Shown here one piece after another: positions 18,072-26,609 of a stretch of DNA of 64,000 nucleotides (the first letter of the stretch is position 1; each line of letters opens with the position of its first letter). The notes below the pieces were generated by a model that had not been told where the DNA came from, searched no databases, and saw only the letters and a program-made list of their open reading frames with translations. This DNA comes from DATBFG01 sp036558645 (lineage in GTDB: Bacteria; Acidobacteriota; Terriglobia; Terriglobales; Acidobacteriaceae). The stretch spans positions 1 to 64,000 of the forward strand of contig DATBFG010000071.1 in assembly GCA_036558645.1 (NCBI GenBank), read 5' to 3'. Made by a program: the position numbers and the translations under genes.

Positions 18072-18737
18072 TCACTTGGAACTATGTTTGCCTTGGCCCG
18101 CATCCTGCACAGCTTGGACCAACTCCCGAGCGGCAGCTGTGACCTTGTCAGTTCTTCCCGCTCGTAAAGCGGATACATCGACCAGATCGGCACCTACTCC
18201 TACCGCAAACGCTCCAGCGTTCATGTAGTCAGCCGCATTTTGCGCATTTACACCGCCTGTTGGAATCATTCGAATATTCGGAAAAGGACCTCTGAGGGAC
18301 TTGATATATTTTGGCCCGCCAACATTCCCGCAAGGGAATACCTTGACCATGGTTACGCCATTTTCGCCGGCAGTCATTAGTTCAGTCGGAGTCAGAATGC
18401 CTGGGATCGCGAGCTTCTTCATCGCGAGCGCTGTCGAGAGCACAGGTACCGACAGACCTGGACTGACTAGAAATTCAGCACCAGCATCAATGCATGCTTT
18501 CGCTTGAGCGGAGTTCAAAACAGTTCCTGCCCCCGTCAGTACATCCTTTTCATATTTCTTTACGACCTGCTGGATGACGTTGATAGCATCGGGAACTGTC
18601 ATCGTGATCTCGACGATTGGAATCCCGCCTTCGCTGATCGCCTCGACCGCTTGTTTTGCTTCATCCACGCTCGATGCCCGTACCACCGGGATAATCTTGA
18701 TCTCGGAGATACGCTCGATTACCTGATTAATGGTCAT
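18072..18737 (-). CDS. eda: KDPG/KHG aldolase
   Basis: A 221-residue class I aldolase, cytoplasmic. The Schiff-base lysine is Lys132 in VTMVKVFPCGNVGGPKYI, the general base is Glu43 in IVEITM, and the phosphate-site GGV motif is at 161-163. The family cleaves 2-keto-3-deoxy-6-phosphogluconate to pyruvate and glyceraldehyde 3-phosphate. The position matching Arg49 of the E. coli enzyme is Thr47 here, so substrate preference may differ somewhat. It lies 26 bp downstream of a KDG kinase gene and is the last gene of a seven-gene leftward run that supplies its substrate. Confidence 0.93.
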   Translation of the reverse strand: MTINQVIERISEIKIIPVVRASSVDEAKQAVEAISEGGIPIVEITMTVPDAINVIQQVVKKYEKDVLTGAGTVLNSAQAKACIDAGAEFLVSPGLSVPVLSTALAMKKLAIPGILTPTELMTAGENGVTMVKVFPCGNVGGPKYIKSLRGPFPNIRMIPTGGVNAQNAADYMNAGAFAVGVGADLVDVSALRAGRTDKVTAAARELVQAVQDAGQGKHSSK

Positions 18738-18763
18738 TTGTCATCCCACGTTACTATTGCTAC

Positions 18764-19882
18764 CTAACGCACAATTCGGGCAGTACGCGCTTTCATGACT
18801 TGCATCACTTCACTCATAGTGGCCATGCTCGTATCGCCGGGAGTCGTCATCGCCAAAGCTCCATGAGCAGCGCCACACTCGCAAGCCCATTGCGGATCCT
18901 TGCCGGCCAAAAATCCGTAAATGAGCCCGGAGGCAAAGGAATCTCCTCCTCCTACCCGATCGTAGATTTCCAGACTCTCGCGTACGGTTGCGTGAAAGAA
19001 CTTGCCATCGCAAAAGATGAGCGCACTCCAGTCATTCCTCGAGGCGGTGGTTGCCTTCCGAAGCGTCGTACCGATGACAGAAAGGTTGGGATACGCACTC
19101 GCCACCTGCTCGATCATCTTCTTGAAGTTTTCCGGATCGAGTGCAGAATGATCGGGGTCAACTCCAGCGACGGAAAAGCCAAGCGCGGCCGTGAAGTCTT
19201 CCTCATTTCCAAGCAGTAGATCCACCAAGGAGACCAGCGTGCGATTGACTTCCTGCGCTTTGGCTTGCCCGCCAATGGAATTCCAGAGGGAGGCTCGGTA
19301 GTTCAGATCATACGAGACGACCGAACCAGCGGCCTTGGCTGCTTCCATGGCTTCTTTCGCGACAAGTGGCGTTGTCTCGGAGAGCGCGCAGAAGATGCCA
19401 CCAGTATGGAACCAGCGTGCGCCTTCTTTAGAGAAGATCTGGTTCCAGTCGATCTCTCCCGCCTTCAACTGCGAAATAGCGGTATGACCGCGGTCGGAAC
19501 ATCCCAAGGCAGCGCGAACTCCAAAGCCTCGTTCTGTGAAGTTCAATCCGTTGCGAACGGTTCTACCCACGCCGTCGGCGGGAATCCAGCGCACGTGCTT
19601 AAGGCTCACTCCACCCTGGAGCATGAGGTCTTCAACCAGGCGTCCCACGGGATTGTCGGCGAGGGCTGTAACGACAGCAGTGTTCATTCCAAAGCATCGA
19701 CGGAGGCCTCGGGCGACGTTGTACTCGCCGCCCCCTTCCCAGGCGCGAAACTGGCGCGTGTTCGCAATCCGCATGTCACCAGGGTCAAGGCGTAACATGA
19801 CCTCACCAAGGCTGACCAAGTCCCACTGGCATTCCGACTTTGGACGTATTTTCAAAAGGATGTGCTCTCCATCCAACATCAA
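18764..19882 (-). CDS. kdgK: 2-keto-3-deoxygluconate kinase (PfkB family)
   Basis: A 372-residue ribokinase-fold kinase. The N-terminal motif LVSLGEVMLRLDPG and the substrate loop GGGEYNVARGL are typical of KDG kinases. The anion hole and catalytic Asp lie in VGGGDSFASGLIYGFL near residue 315. It phosphorylates 2-keto-3-deoxygluconate with ATP in the cytoplasm, directly feeding the adjacent KDPG aldolase. Its start overlaps the permease stop by ATGA, so the two are translationally coupled. The N-terminal ~20 residues extend beyond the usual start, but the overlap supports the chosen ATG. Confidence 0.9.
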   Translation of the reverse strand: MMLDGEHILLKIRPKSECQWDLVSLGEVMLRLDPGDMRIANTRQFRAWEGGGEYNVARGLRRCFGMNTAVVTALADNPVGRLVEDLMLQGGVSLKHVRWIPADGVGRTVRNGLNFTERGFGVRAALGCSDRGHTAISQLKAGEIDWNQIFSKEGARWFHTGGIFCALSETTPLVAKEAMEAAKAAGSVVSYDLNYRASLWNSIGGQAKAQEVNRTLVSLVDLLLGNEEDFTAALGFSVAGVDPDHSALDPENFKKMIEQVASAYPNLSVIGTTLRKATTASRNDWSALIFCDGKFFHATVRESLEIYDRVGGGDSFASGLIYGFLAGKDPQWACECGAAHGALAMTTPGDTSMATMSEVMQVMKARTARIVR

Positions 19883-21216
19883 TGTTGTGTGCCTCCGATC
19901 GAAACCTGCGGTGTAGTTCGGACTTGCTCACTGCCAGATGTCATCAAGGATTGGCTGGGATCCACAACTAGCCACGCTATTGCGCCGATCAAACATAGAG
20001 ACGCCGCAACCAGAAAGGAAGAAGTCCACCCATAGTGCATAGCGATCAGAGGTGTAAGTGAGGCTGTCAGTGCTCCTCCCGCCTGGGCCCCCATATTCAT
20101 GAATCCGGAAACTGCTCCTGATGAACCGCTGGCAATATCGGCTGTCACGGACCAGAAAGAACTCTGAGAAAAGTAAAGCGCGCCCGCGCCGCCCGCTAAA
20201 ACAACGCTCGCAAGAGGTGCACTATCAACCACGGACCCCAGCGCAAGAAATGCGCCCGCAAGGGTAATGGCGATCGATGCGAGCACACAGCGTCCAATAC
20301 GGGGTCCGTGGTGTCGTGTCAGGGCATCGCTGACCTTGCCTCCGACGAGACAGAAGAGCGCCATGGCCAGGAATGGCAGCATGGCATAAAACGCGCTGGC
20401 TTTCAGGTTCAGACCGCGCACTTGTGCGAGATAGATATAAAACCAACTAAAGAAGATCCAAGCGACATATCCAAAACAAAAATAGCTTGCAGTCACGGCC
20501 CAGACTTCTTTGCTTTTCAGCACCCGCGACCAGGGAACAAATGTGCTTGAGCCAGCAGACGCTGTGTTGGTCTTGATTCCTCCTCGAATGACCTGCAACT
20601 CTGCAGGTGAGACGCTGGCGTGTTCTTCCGGAGTGTCGCGGGCTGCGACGTACCAGATGAGTCCTACAATGAGGCCGATCACAGCACAAAGCCAGAACGA
20701 AGCACGCCAACCGTACAGAAGCATGATGTAGGTAACAAGAGGAGGCGTGAGGCCTGAGCCTGCCCCGACCCCGGCGAAGATCCATCCATTGGCCCATCCG
20801 CGTTCGTGTGCAGGAATCCAACGAGCAACAAACTGGTTTGAGGCGGGAAAGATCACCGCCTCTCCTGCCCCGAATAAGAAACGGATGGCAATGAACCAGC
20901 TCAATGCGTGTGGAATCTCCAAAGGAAGAGCAGCTGATAATGCAGTAAAGATGCCCCACCAAACCACGCCAAGAGCAAGCACGCGGCGCGGGCCGAAGTG
21001 ATCAGCGAGCCTGCCTCCAGCGGTTTGAAAGACTGCATACCCGATCAGGAAGGCGCTGAAGATGCGCCCCAACTGAACGTTATCGAAGTGGTAGGCCTGT
21101 GCGATCGATGTTCCAGCGATTGAGATGTTGACGCGATCGAGGAAGGCTACCGAACTCAGAATGAACATCCAGAACACGAGGAACCAGCGGACGTGCGTTG
21201 CTCTGGCGGCCGTCAA
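19879..21216 (-). CDS. MFS permease, ACS (hexuronate/aldonate:H+) type
   Basis: A 445-residue protein with twelve predicted membrane helices and a long central loop (about 205-225). The segment FLDRVNISIAGTSIAQAYHFD in helix 1, the G-R-L-A-D-H-F-G-P-R loop between helices 2 and 3, and RFLFGAGEAVIFPASNQFVARW in helix 4 match the anion:cation symporter family (ExuT, GudP, DgoT-like). This family imports sugar acids with protons. It sits between the exported SelA-like enzyme and the KDG kinase, which makes a keto-deoxy sugar acid the likely cargo (inference). The start is TTG. Confidence 0.9.
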   Translation of the reverse strand: MTAARATHVRWFLVFWMFILSSVAFLDRVNISIAGTSIAQAYHFDNVQLGRIFSAFLIGYAVFQTAGGRLADHFGPRRVLALGVVWWGIFTALSAALPLEIPHALSWFIAIRFLFGAGEAVIFPASNQFVARWIPAHERGWANGWIFAGVGAGSGLTPPLVTYIMLLYGWRASFWLCAVIGLIVGLIWYVAARDTPEEHASVSPAELQVIRGGIKTNTASAGSSTFVPWSRVLKSKEVWAVTASYFCFGYVAWIFFSWFYIYLAQVRGLNLKASAFYAMLPFLAMALFCLVGGKVSDALTRHHGPRIGRCVLASIAITLAGAFLALGSVVDSAPLASVVLAGGAGALYFSQSSFWSVTADIASGSSGAVSGFMNMGAQAGGALTASLTPLIAMHYGWTSSFLVAASLCLIGAIAWLVVDPSQSLMTSGSEQVRTTPQVSIGGTQH

Positions 21217-21268
21217 GCTGGCACCCCGGCGATGTAGTTTTCGCGAATGGACAATCTACTTCCCTTCC

Positions 21269-22519
21269 TCAGGCAGTGTGGTCACGAAGAATACGGACCA
21301 GTTGGTCGGCTACAATCTTTTCTTCGCCGTCCTGCAGCATGAATGAATTCATGCCCAGCACAGGGTGCTCCTCACCGACACCCATCACAATGGACGGCTT
21401 CGAATCTCGCAGGCGTTTGGAGACCTCCTGTGGAGTGAGTGGGATGCGCGCGGGATCCCAGGTGATCTGCATGTGCGGGACGTGATTCGCAATGTCGGGA
21501 ACATGGAACGTCGTTTTTACTCCCGGCACTCCGGTGAGTTGCCCCGCGATGTGATCGAGCCGATTTTGCCATGTTTTCCAGAGCGCATCGTGATCCTCAC
21601 TCAAATACATCTCCAGGGCCTTTACCATGCCAATGATTTCTTCTTTCCCAACTTTTTGACTGCGTCCGATGGTGTCCTCATAGGGGCTATTGTTGAGCAG
21701 CGCAAAAGAAACCAAGTCCTTTCGCCCGATCAGTAGGCCTGCGCATTGAGGGCCACGAATTGCTTTGCCACCGCTGAAAGTCACCAGGTCATAACCCATG
21801 GTTACGTAATCCCACAGATGGGACACCGGAGGTGTATCAGCCGCTGCGTCATTCATGCAGGGAATGTTGTAGTGCTTTGCAAGCTTCGCCCATTCATCCA
21901 CTTTGATCTGGCCTGCAGCGTTCGCGAAGTTAGTAAAGTGCATCATTGCGGTCCGGTCGCTGACTGCGCGGCTCAACTGGTAGCGAGTCTCGATTTCCAC
22001 CAGCTTTACGCCGGTGCTGCGCAACTGATGATCAAACGGGTTGCGATGAGACTTCTGAATGATCACTTCCGACTTCATGCCGGCCAGGTCCGGAAGTTGC
22101 TTAATCAAAGTCGGGTTGTCCGCCGTCAACACTCCCGCCAGTCCGGATTGAATTGCGGCCGCTGCGCCAGAGGTCACCAATGCCGAGTGCGTGTCAGGAA
22201 GTTTCAACATCTGTGCAATGCGCTTCCCTGCCGCCGCTTCTAGTTCCGGCATGTGAACAAAGTGCCGTCCTGCCTGTGCCATGACGGCTTCGAGTTCGGG
22301 ACGAAGCAATGAACCACCGAGCATGGTCATGGTGCCTTCACAATTGATAACGGTCGTGACACCGAGTTCCTCATAGGGATTCCCTGTCTGTCCAAAACCA
22401 GAAATCGCGGGCCCTGTTGCCTGACCAGCGAGCATTTTTCGCGGTGCCACCATTGCACCGACGATTGCTCCTACAGACCCAAGAAAGTTTCGGCGATTCC
22501 AGCTTGGTTTGAAGTGCAT
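21269..22519 (-). CDS. Tat-exported SelA/DgaE-like PLP enzyme (putative aminoaldonate ammonia-lyase)
   Basis: A 416-residue fold-type-I PLP protein. It begins with a twin-arginine signal: Arg9-Arg10 in NRRNFLGSVGAIVGAMVAP. The ATG has AAGGAG nine bases upstream. The catalytic lysine is Lys252 in FSGGKAIRGPQ, the cofactor aspartate is Asp224 in NDAAAD, and the phosphate site is VTSGAAAAIQ (about 115-124). The relatives are SelA-like enzymes such as D-glucosaminate-6-phosphate ammonia-lyase, which yield 2-keto-3-deoxy sugar acids and ammonia. Downstream genes for KDG transport, KDG kinase and KDPG aldolase fit a product of KDG. Unphosphorylated substrate is expected outside the cytoplasm. The precise substrate is inferred from context only. 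Confidence 0.75.
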   Translation of the reverse strand: MHFKPSWNRRNFLGSVGAIVGAMVAPRKMLAGQATGPAISGFGQTGNPYEELGVTTVINCEGTMTMLGGSLLRPELEAVMAQAGRHFVHMPELEAAAGKRIAQMLKLPDTHSALVTSGAAAAIQSGLAGVLTADNPTLIKQLPDLAGMKSEVIIQKSHRNPFDHQLRSTGVKLVEIETRYQLSRAVSDRTAMMHFTNFANAAGQIKVDEWAKLAKHYNIPCMNDAAADTPPVSHLWDYVTMGYDLVTFSGGKAIRGPQCAGLLIGRKDLVSFALLNNSPYEDTIGRSQKVGKEEIIGMVKALEMYLSEDHDALWKTWQNRLDHIAGQLTGVPGVKTTFHVPDIANHVPHMQITWDPARIPLTPQEVSKRLRDSKPSIVMGVGEEHPVLGMNSFMLQDGEEKIVADQLVRILRDHTA

Positions 22520-22552
22520 CGATTGTCACTCCTTCATTGTCACGCACTACAA

Positions 22553-24187
22553 TCATGGCAGTGCAAAACTAAAGATGTCGCTGCCCGCGGCGATCGCAAC
22601 ATACTGCTTGCCGAGGACGGAATAAGTCATCGGAGATGCATCCACGCTCTGTCCCACATTGAAGTGCCACAGCGGTTTTCCAGTGCGCGCATCGACAGCC
22701 TCAAAAGCATTGGAGTCGTCACCGAAAAACACCAGCCCGCTTGCAGTGGTCATGGTGCCGCCCGATGAATATCCGGAATTTATCTGAGGATACTTCCAGA
22801 CGAATTGTTCGGTCTGCAGATCGAAGGCAAGCAAGATTTTCTGTCCCTTTTCGTTCGGGATGTGCTTGACGCCCGTCGAATAGAATGTGACGCCTTCGGC
22901 GAATTCCTGCGGCTTGACGAAGAATATCCCGCATTCCTCGAGAGCCTTGAAGTAGAACAAGCGAGTGAGTTCGCTATATGACGGCGAATACCAGTTGGTG
23001 GCACCCACGACTCCGGGACAAACCTTGGTCCCCTGCGCGGTGGGCTTGACGTCAGTTCGGATAGGCCTTCCTTTTGAGTCAATGCCAGTCGCCCAATTCA
23101 GCTTTTGCGCAAACCGTGTGGCCGAAAGAAACGTTCCGGTGACGCGATCCAGCACATAGAGAAAGCCGTTGCGGTTGGCCTGGACCAGTAGCTTTTTTTG
23201 CTCGCCTTTGTACTCAGTGTCGATCAGCACTGGAGTCTCAGTGGCGTCATAGTCAAAAAGATCGTGCGGAGTGAATTGAAAATACCACTTCAGCTTGCCT
23301 GTGTCGGGATCAAGAGCGAGAACGCAATCCGTGTACAAATCATCGCCCGGCCGTACTGATCCATCGAAGTCCGGAGCCGGATTGCTGGTAGTCCAATACA
23401 GAAGGTTGAGTTCAGGATCGTATGTTCCTGGCATCCACGTAGTGCCACCACCACGTAAGTACATCTTTCCGGGCCAACTCGACGAACCGAATTCGCCAGG
23501 AGCGGGAATCGTCCAGAAACGCCAGGCCTCCTTTCCGGAAAGCGTATCGAATGCGGCGACGAAGCCACGCACGCCGTCGTCACCTCCTGAAGTTCCCACG
23601 ATAACTTTGTCCTTTACGACGAGAGGAGCACTGGTCGCACCGTAGTTCTTATTGTCGGCAGCGTAAGCAACGTCCCACAATAAGTTGCCAGAGCGGCCAT
23701 CGAGACAAAGCAGGTGAGCATTGTCGGTCTCCATGTAGACGCGAGATTGCCACACTCCTACCCCACGGTTGAGATGGCGTGACGCATCGTCGATGAGGCC
23801 TTCGCTATCAGGACGCGAGTAGTGCCAGACCTCGCGACCTGAGCGGGCGTCGAGGGCAATCGCATGATTGGCGGAGGTCACGATCATCAGCCCATTGATG
23901 ACTACCGGTGTAACTTCCAGGCGACTGTGGTTGCGTGAGTGAAAAACCCATTGGGCGCGCAGTTGCTCGACATTGCTGGGATTGATTTGATCGAGAGCAC
24001 TGTAGCGCCGTCCGGTGTAGTCTCCGTTATAGGAAGGCCAATTTTCCGCAGGTGGTTTGGCCAGGAGGTCCGCCGCTTGCACCGAGATGGTAGTGCTTAC
24101 GGGCGCTTTCCCGTCGAGTCCCATTGCATTGAACGACCAAGCACTCACCAGTGCGCATGTCAAGACCGTAATCTGTACGAAACTCAT
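22553..24187 (-). CDS. PQQ-dependent dehydrogenase, alcohol/methanol dehydrogenase family
   Basis: A 544-residue eight-bladed quinoprotein with a signal peptide (MSFVQITVLTCALVSAWSFN). The frame is open to 24304, but that start would overlap the IclR gene, so ATG 24187 is chosen. Family landmarks are NWPSYNGDYTGRRYSALDQI, GVRGFVAAFDTLSGKEAWRF, YDPELNLLYWTTSNPAP (metal-ligand Asn269) and the catalytic Asp312. A second Asp follows two residues later (DYD), the arrangement associated with lanthanide-dependent enzymes. The usual metal-ligand Glu before GVRG aligns with Asp203. There is no fused cytochrome domain; the divergently encoded cytochrome c may accept the electrons. It acts in the periplasm. 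Confidence 0.88.
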   Translation of the reverse strand: MSFVQITVLTCALVSAWSFNAMGLDGKAPVSTTISVQAADLLAKPPAENWPSYNGDYTGRRYSALDQINPSNVEQLRAQWVFHSRNHSRLEVTPVVINGLMIVTSANHAIALDARSGREVWHYSRPDSEGLIDDASRHLNRGVGVWQSRVYMETDNAHLLCLDGRSGNLLWDVAYAADNKNYGATSAPLVVKDKVIVGTSGGDDGVRGFVAAFDTLSGKEAWRFWTIPAPGEFGSSSWPGKMYLRGGGTTWMPGTYDPELNLLYWTTSNPAPDFDGSVRPGDDLYTDCVLALDPDTGKLKWYFQFTPHDLFDYDATETPVLIDTEYKGEQKKLLVQANRNGFLYVLDRVTGTFLSATRFAQKLNWATGIDSKGRPIRTDVKPTAQGTKVCPGVVGATNWYSPSYSELTRLFYFKALEECGIFFVKPQEFAEGVTFYSTGVKHIPNEKGQKILLAFDLQTEQFVWKYPQINSGYSSGGTMTTASGLVFFGDDSNAFEAVDARTGKPLWHFNVGQSVDASPMTYSVLGKQYVAIAAGSDIFSFALP

Positions 24188-24227
24188 GTGCGTACGAATC
24201 CTAGCCCTGGCCGTTGACGCCAACACC

Positions 24228-25094
24228 CTACCGAACGTGTGGTATGGCGGACTGTACCGTAAAGTCGCGACTGCTGGCTCCCATCTTGCCTGCTGATATT
24301 GCATGCGGGACGAGTTTGGCAGCCTGATATCCCAGTTCTCGGGAGATTTTCTTTCCGGCAGCTTGAATCAGAGGTGCGAGTTGCCGCAACCGCGTGATCG
24401 ACATACGAACTGCAGGTCCTGTGATACTCAATGCAGAGTGTACAGCTCCGGTATGGTCCCAAATCGGCGCGGCGATACATCGAACATGTGGCTCGTTTTC
24501 TTCCAGGTCGCAAGCGTAACCATTGCGTCGAACCTTCTGCAGATGCATCTGCAGTTCCTGCAAACTTCCAATTGAGTTGGGCGTTCTGCGTTTGAATTCC
24601 AACTGAGATAGAACCCGCAACTGCTCTTCTGGAGGCATATAGGCCAGCATGACCTTGCCGACGCCAGTGCAGTGCAATGGCACGGCTGCCCCAATGCGTG
24701 AATAGATCCGCAAAGGCTCGGGCGAGTCTAGCTTTTCTACGTACACGGCAGACAATCCATGCTGCACCGTCAGGTGTATCGTCTCGCGTGTCTGGGCATT
24801 CAGGTCCTGCAGGTGTGGCAAGCTCAAACGCCGAATATCCAGCTGCCCCAAGGCCGCCTGGCCCAGTGAAAAGCAGGCGACACCGAGGTGATAACTGCCG
24901 TTGCCACTGCAGTTCAGATAACCGGACGATTCCAGATTCACCAGGAAGCGGTGGACAGTGCTCACCGGGAGGCCCGAGAGTTTAGCGACCTGTGAGGCGG
25001 TCAGCCCCGTTTCAGCTTTTACAAATAAGTCGAGTACGAGCAGACCGCGCTGGAGTGAAGTGATGTTGTAGCTACGTTTCGGCTTCCCTGCCAT
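24228..25094 (-). CDS. IclR-family transcriptional regulator
   Basis: A protein of about 288 residues. An N-terminal winged helix-turn-helix (LTASQVAKLSGLPVSTVHRF) precedes a C-terminal IclR effector domain with LHCTGVGKVMLAY and NGYACDLEENEPHVRCIAAP, both classic IclR signatures. A TTG at 25106 is an alternative start; ATG 25094 is preferred. IclR regulators of sugar-acid pathways (KdgR-like) usually repress neighbouring genes and respond to a pathway intermediate. Here it is embedded between the RraA-like and dehydrogenase genes, so autoregulation of the operon is likely. The effector may be KDG or its precursor (inference). Confidence 0.92.
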   Translation of the reverse strand: MAGKPKRSYNITSLQRGLLVLDLFVKAETGLTASQVAKLSGLPVSTVHRFLVNLESSGYLNCSGNGSYHLGVACFSLGQAALGQLDIRRLSLPHLQDLNAQTRETIHLTVQHGLSAVYVEKLDSPEPLRIYSRIGAAVPLHCTGVGKVMLAYMPPEEQLRVLSQLEFKRRTPNSIGSLQELQMHLQKVRRNGYACDLEENEPHVRCIAAPIWDHTGAVHSALSITGPAVRMSITRLRQLAPLIQAAGKKISRELGYQAAKLVPHAISAGKMGASSRDFTVQSAIPHVR

Positions 25095-25173
25095 GGCCGT
25101 GACCAATTGGAAAAATGAAAGTGCGAATTATCTGATGAAAATCAAGTTTATGCAACAATTTTGAAACGAGTTC

Positions 25174-25947
25174 TTAAAGGCGCCCGAATTTCTTTACTGC
25201 TTCCTGAATCGACTTTAGCTTTTCAATGTAGGCATACATGGAGTGCTCTTTGAAATCCATCTCTTGGGCACGGGCTAATACTTGCTCTGCATTTGCCCGG
25301 GGAACCACAACTACTCCATCGTTGTCGGCTACAACGATGTCAGCAGCTTGAACCGCTATGCCGTCGCATATGACCGGTATGTTCGCTCCCGCGAAGCGAT
25401 AGTGATTCACAGATGTAGATGGGACCATGCCGAGCGCGTACACAGGGAATCCAATTTTGCGGAGATAAGCAACGTCTCGCACGCCGCCATCGATCACGGC
25501 GCCTGAGTATCCACGCGCATTCATTGCGGTGCCCATCAGTCCACCCATTCCTGCGATATCGGCGCCATCCTCCACCACCATCACGTAGACGGAGTTTGGA
25601 CCGCCTCCATCGATCGCCGCCAGCATTCCGTTCAGGGCCGTAGGGTCGTTGTTCCCTTCTGCCTTTTTCAACTGAACGGTAACGGCAAAACCGGCAAATC
25701 TGGTTGGAAAAATCGATTGCATACGGTGACTCATGTACATCCGTTTCCCTGCCACCTGCTCCAACGCGTCGGACACAGAAGCCACTTCCACGTGGCGAAA
25801 ACCGTCGAGGAGAGCATCGTCAACGGAAGGCTTAGTGTCAGATTGCGTTGTGAAGATGAATGCTCCAAGAATTGTGAGCGCAAAGAGAGGCAATACCGCT
25901 AAAATCGCCTTTCTTCGCGCACCGCTAAAAAGGTGACATTTGTTCAA
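25174..25947 (-). CDS. membrane-anchored/exported RraA-like (HMG-aldolase fold) protein
   Basis: A 257-residue protein from a TTG with GGAGG five bases upstream. The longer frame to 26214 is rejected because it overlaps the divergent RidA gene. An N-terminal hydrophobic helix at about 14-32 (AILAVLPLFALTILGAFIF) follows ARRK, giving a signal anchor or signal peptide. The rest is the RraA/HMG-aldolase domain with GAVIDGGVRDVAYL (Arg157-Asp158) and IQVxxADIVVADNDGVVVVP. The family includes 4-hydroxy-4-methyl-2-oxoglutarate aldolases, oxaloacetate decarboxylases and the RNase E inhibitor. Those described are cytoplasmic, so an exported member is odd. It is the first gene of the leftward operon. 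Confidence 0.8.
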   Translation of the reverse strand: MNKCHLFSGARRKAILAVLPLFALTILGAFIFTTQSDTKPSVDDALLDGFRHVEVASVSDALEQVAGKRMYMSHRMQSIFPTRFAGFAVTVQLKKAEGNNDPTALNGMLAAIDGGGPNSVYVMVVEDGADIAGMGGLMGTAMNARGYSGAVIDGGVRDVAYLRKIGFPVYALGMVPSTSVNHYRFAGANIPVICDGIAVQAADIVVADNDGVVVVPRANAEQVLARAQEMDFKEHSMYAYIEKLKSIQEAVKKFGRL

Positions 25948-26108
25948 GGCGTCCTCCACGTTGTATACATGTGCGCGGACTCTAGCACCGTTGTCAGTGA
26001 AATGGGAAGACAGAAATTTGAGTCGAAACCGGGATTTGGGACGACAACAATTGAAGTTTAGACATACATTCTGAAGAAAAACGAAGAACACACATGGAGG
26101 AAATGCAG
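25948..26108. promoter_or_regulatory. divergent control region between RraA-like operon and RidA operon
   Basis: The 161 bp separate the two arms of the cluster and must hold both promoters. A perfect palindrome TGTATACA lies at 25962-25969, just outside the RraA-like start, and could be part of a regulator site. The ribosome sites are clear: GGAGG at 25953-25957 (leftward) and GGAGG at 26096-26100 (rightward). No confident -35/-10 pair could be fixed. Confidence 0.5.
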
Positions 26109-26576
26109 ATGAAGCGTCACCGATTTTCATTGATATTAGCCGTTGGCATTGTTGCGGCAATCGTTGCCATTTTTGCAGGTTCACTCGCGTCGTATGCTCC
26201 GAAGCGGCGCGCAATAACCCTCGGAGAAGGAAAGGGTCTTCCGTTCAGTGACGGAGTGCTAGTGGGAAATACGCTGTACGTTGCCGGCCAGGAAGGAACC
26301 GATGACGCAGGGAAGTTGAAGTCCGGCGGAATTGGACCGGAGACGCAGGCGGCGCTCGACAACATCAAGAGGGTGGTTGAGCAGGCCGGCTTTCAAATGA
26401 GCGATATTGTCTCGGTGAATGTGTACCTGGCGGACATTCATGAGTTCGGTGACATGAATGCCGTATACAAGAGCGTGATGCCCGATCCAAAGCCGGCCCG
26501 CGCTACAATCCAGGCAGCTGCATTGGTGAACAGCGCGCGCGTGGAGATCGCGGCGATTGCAGTCAAGGAAAAATAG
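26109..26576 (+). CDS. membrane-anchored RidA (enamine/imine deaminase family)
   Basis: A 155-residue protein. ATG 26109 is chosen because GGAGG ends eight bases before it; the ATGs at 26094 and 26103 overlap or crowd that site. Residues 7-28 form a hydrophobic helix after KRHR, a signal anchor. The remainder is a full YjgF/RidA domain with LYVAGQEG, VNVYLADIHEFGDMNAVY and PKPARATIQAAAL, where Arg131 matches the carboxylate-binding arginine of active RidA enzymes. RidA speeds hydrolysis of reactive enamine/imine intermediates released by PLP enzymes. An exported copy next to a Tat-exported PLP lyase suggests the same job outside the cytoplasm (inference). Confidence 0.88.
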   Translation: MKRHRFSLILAVGIVAAIVAIFAGSLASYAPKRRAITLGEGKGLPFSDGVLVGNTLYVAGQEGTDDAGKLKSGGIGPETQAALDNIKRVVEQAGFQMSDIVSVNVYLADIHEFGDMNAVYKSVMPDPKPARATIQAAALVNSARVEIAAIAVKEK

Positions 26577-26609
26577 TGAGTGCGACAGTTGCGCGCCTGA
26601 TATAACTCC

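Noticed and set aside
25948..26214. Longer N-terminus (82-89 extra residues) for the RraA-like protein
   Set aside because: It would overlap the divergent RidA gene, the extra residues look non-coding, and a strong GGAGG site precedes the internal TTG.
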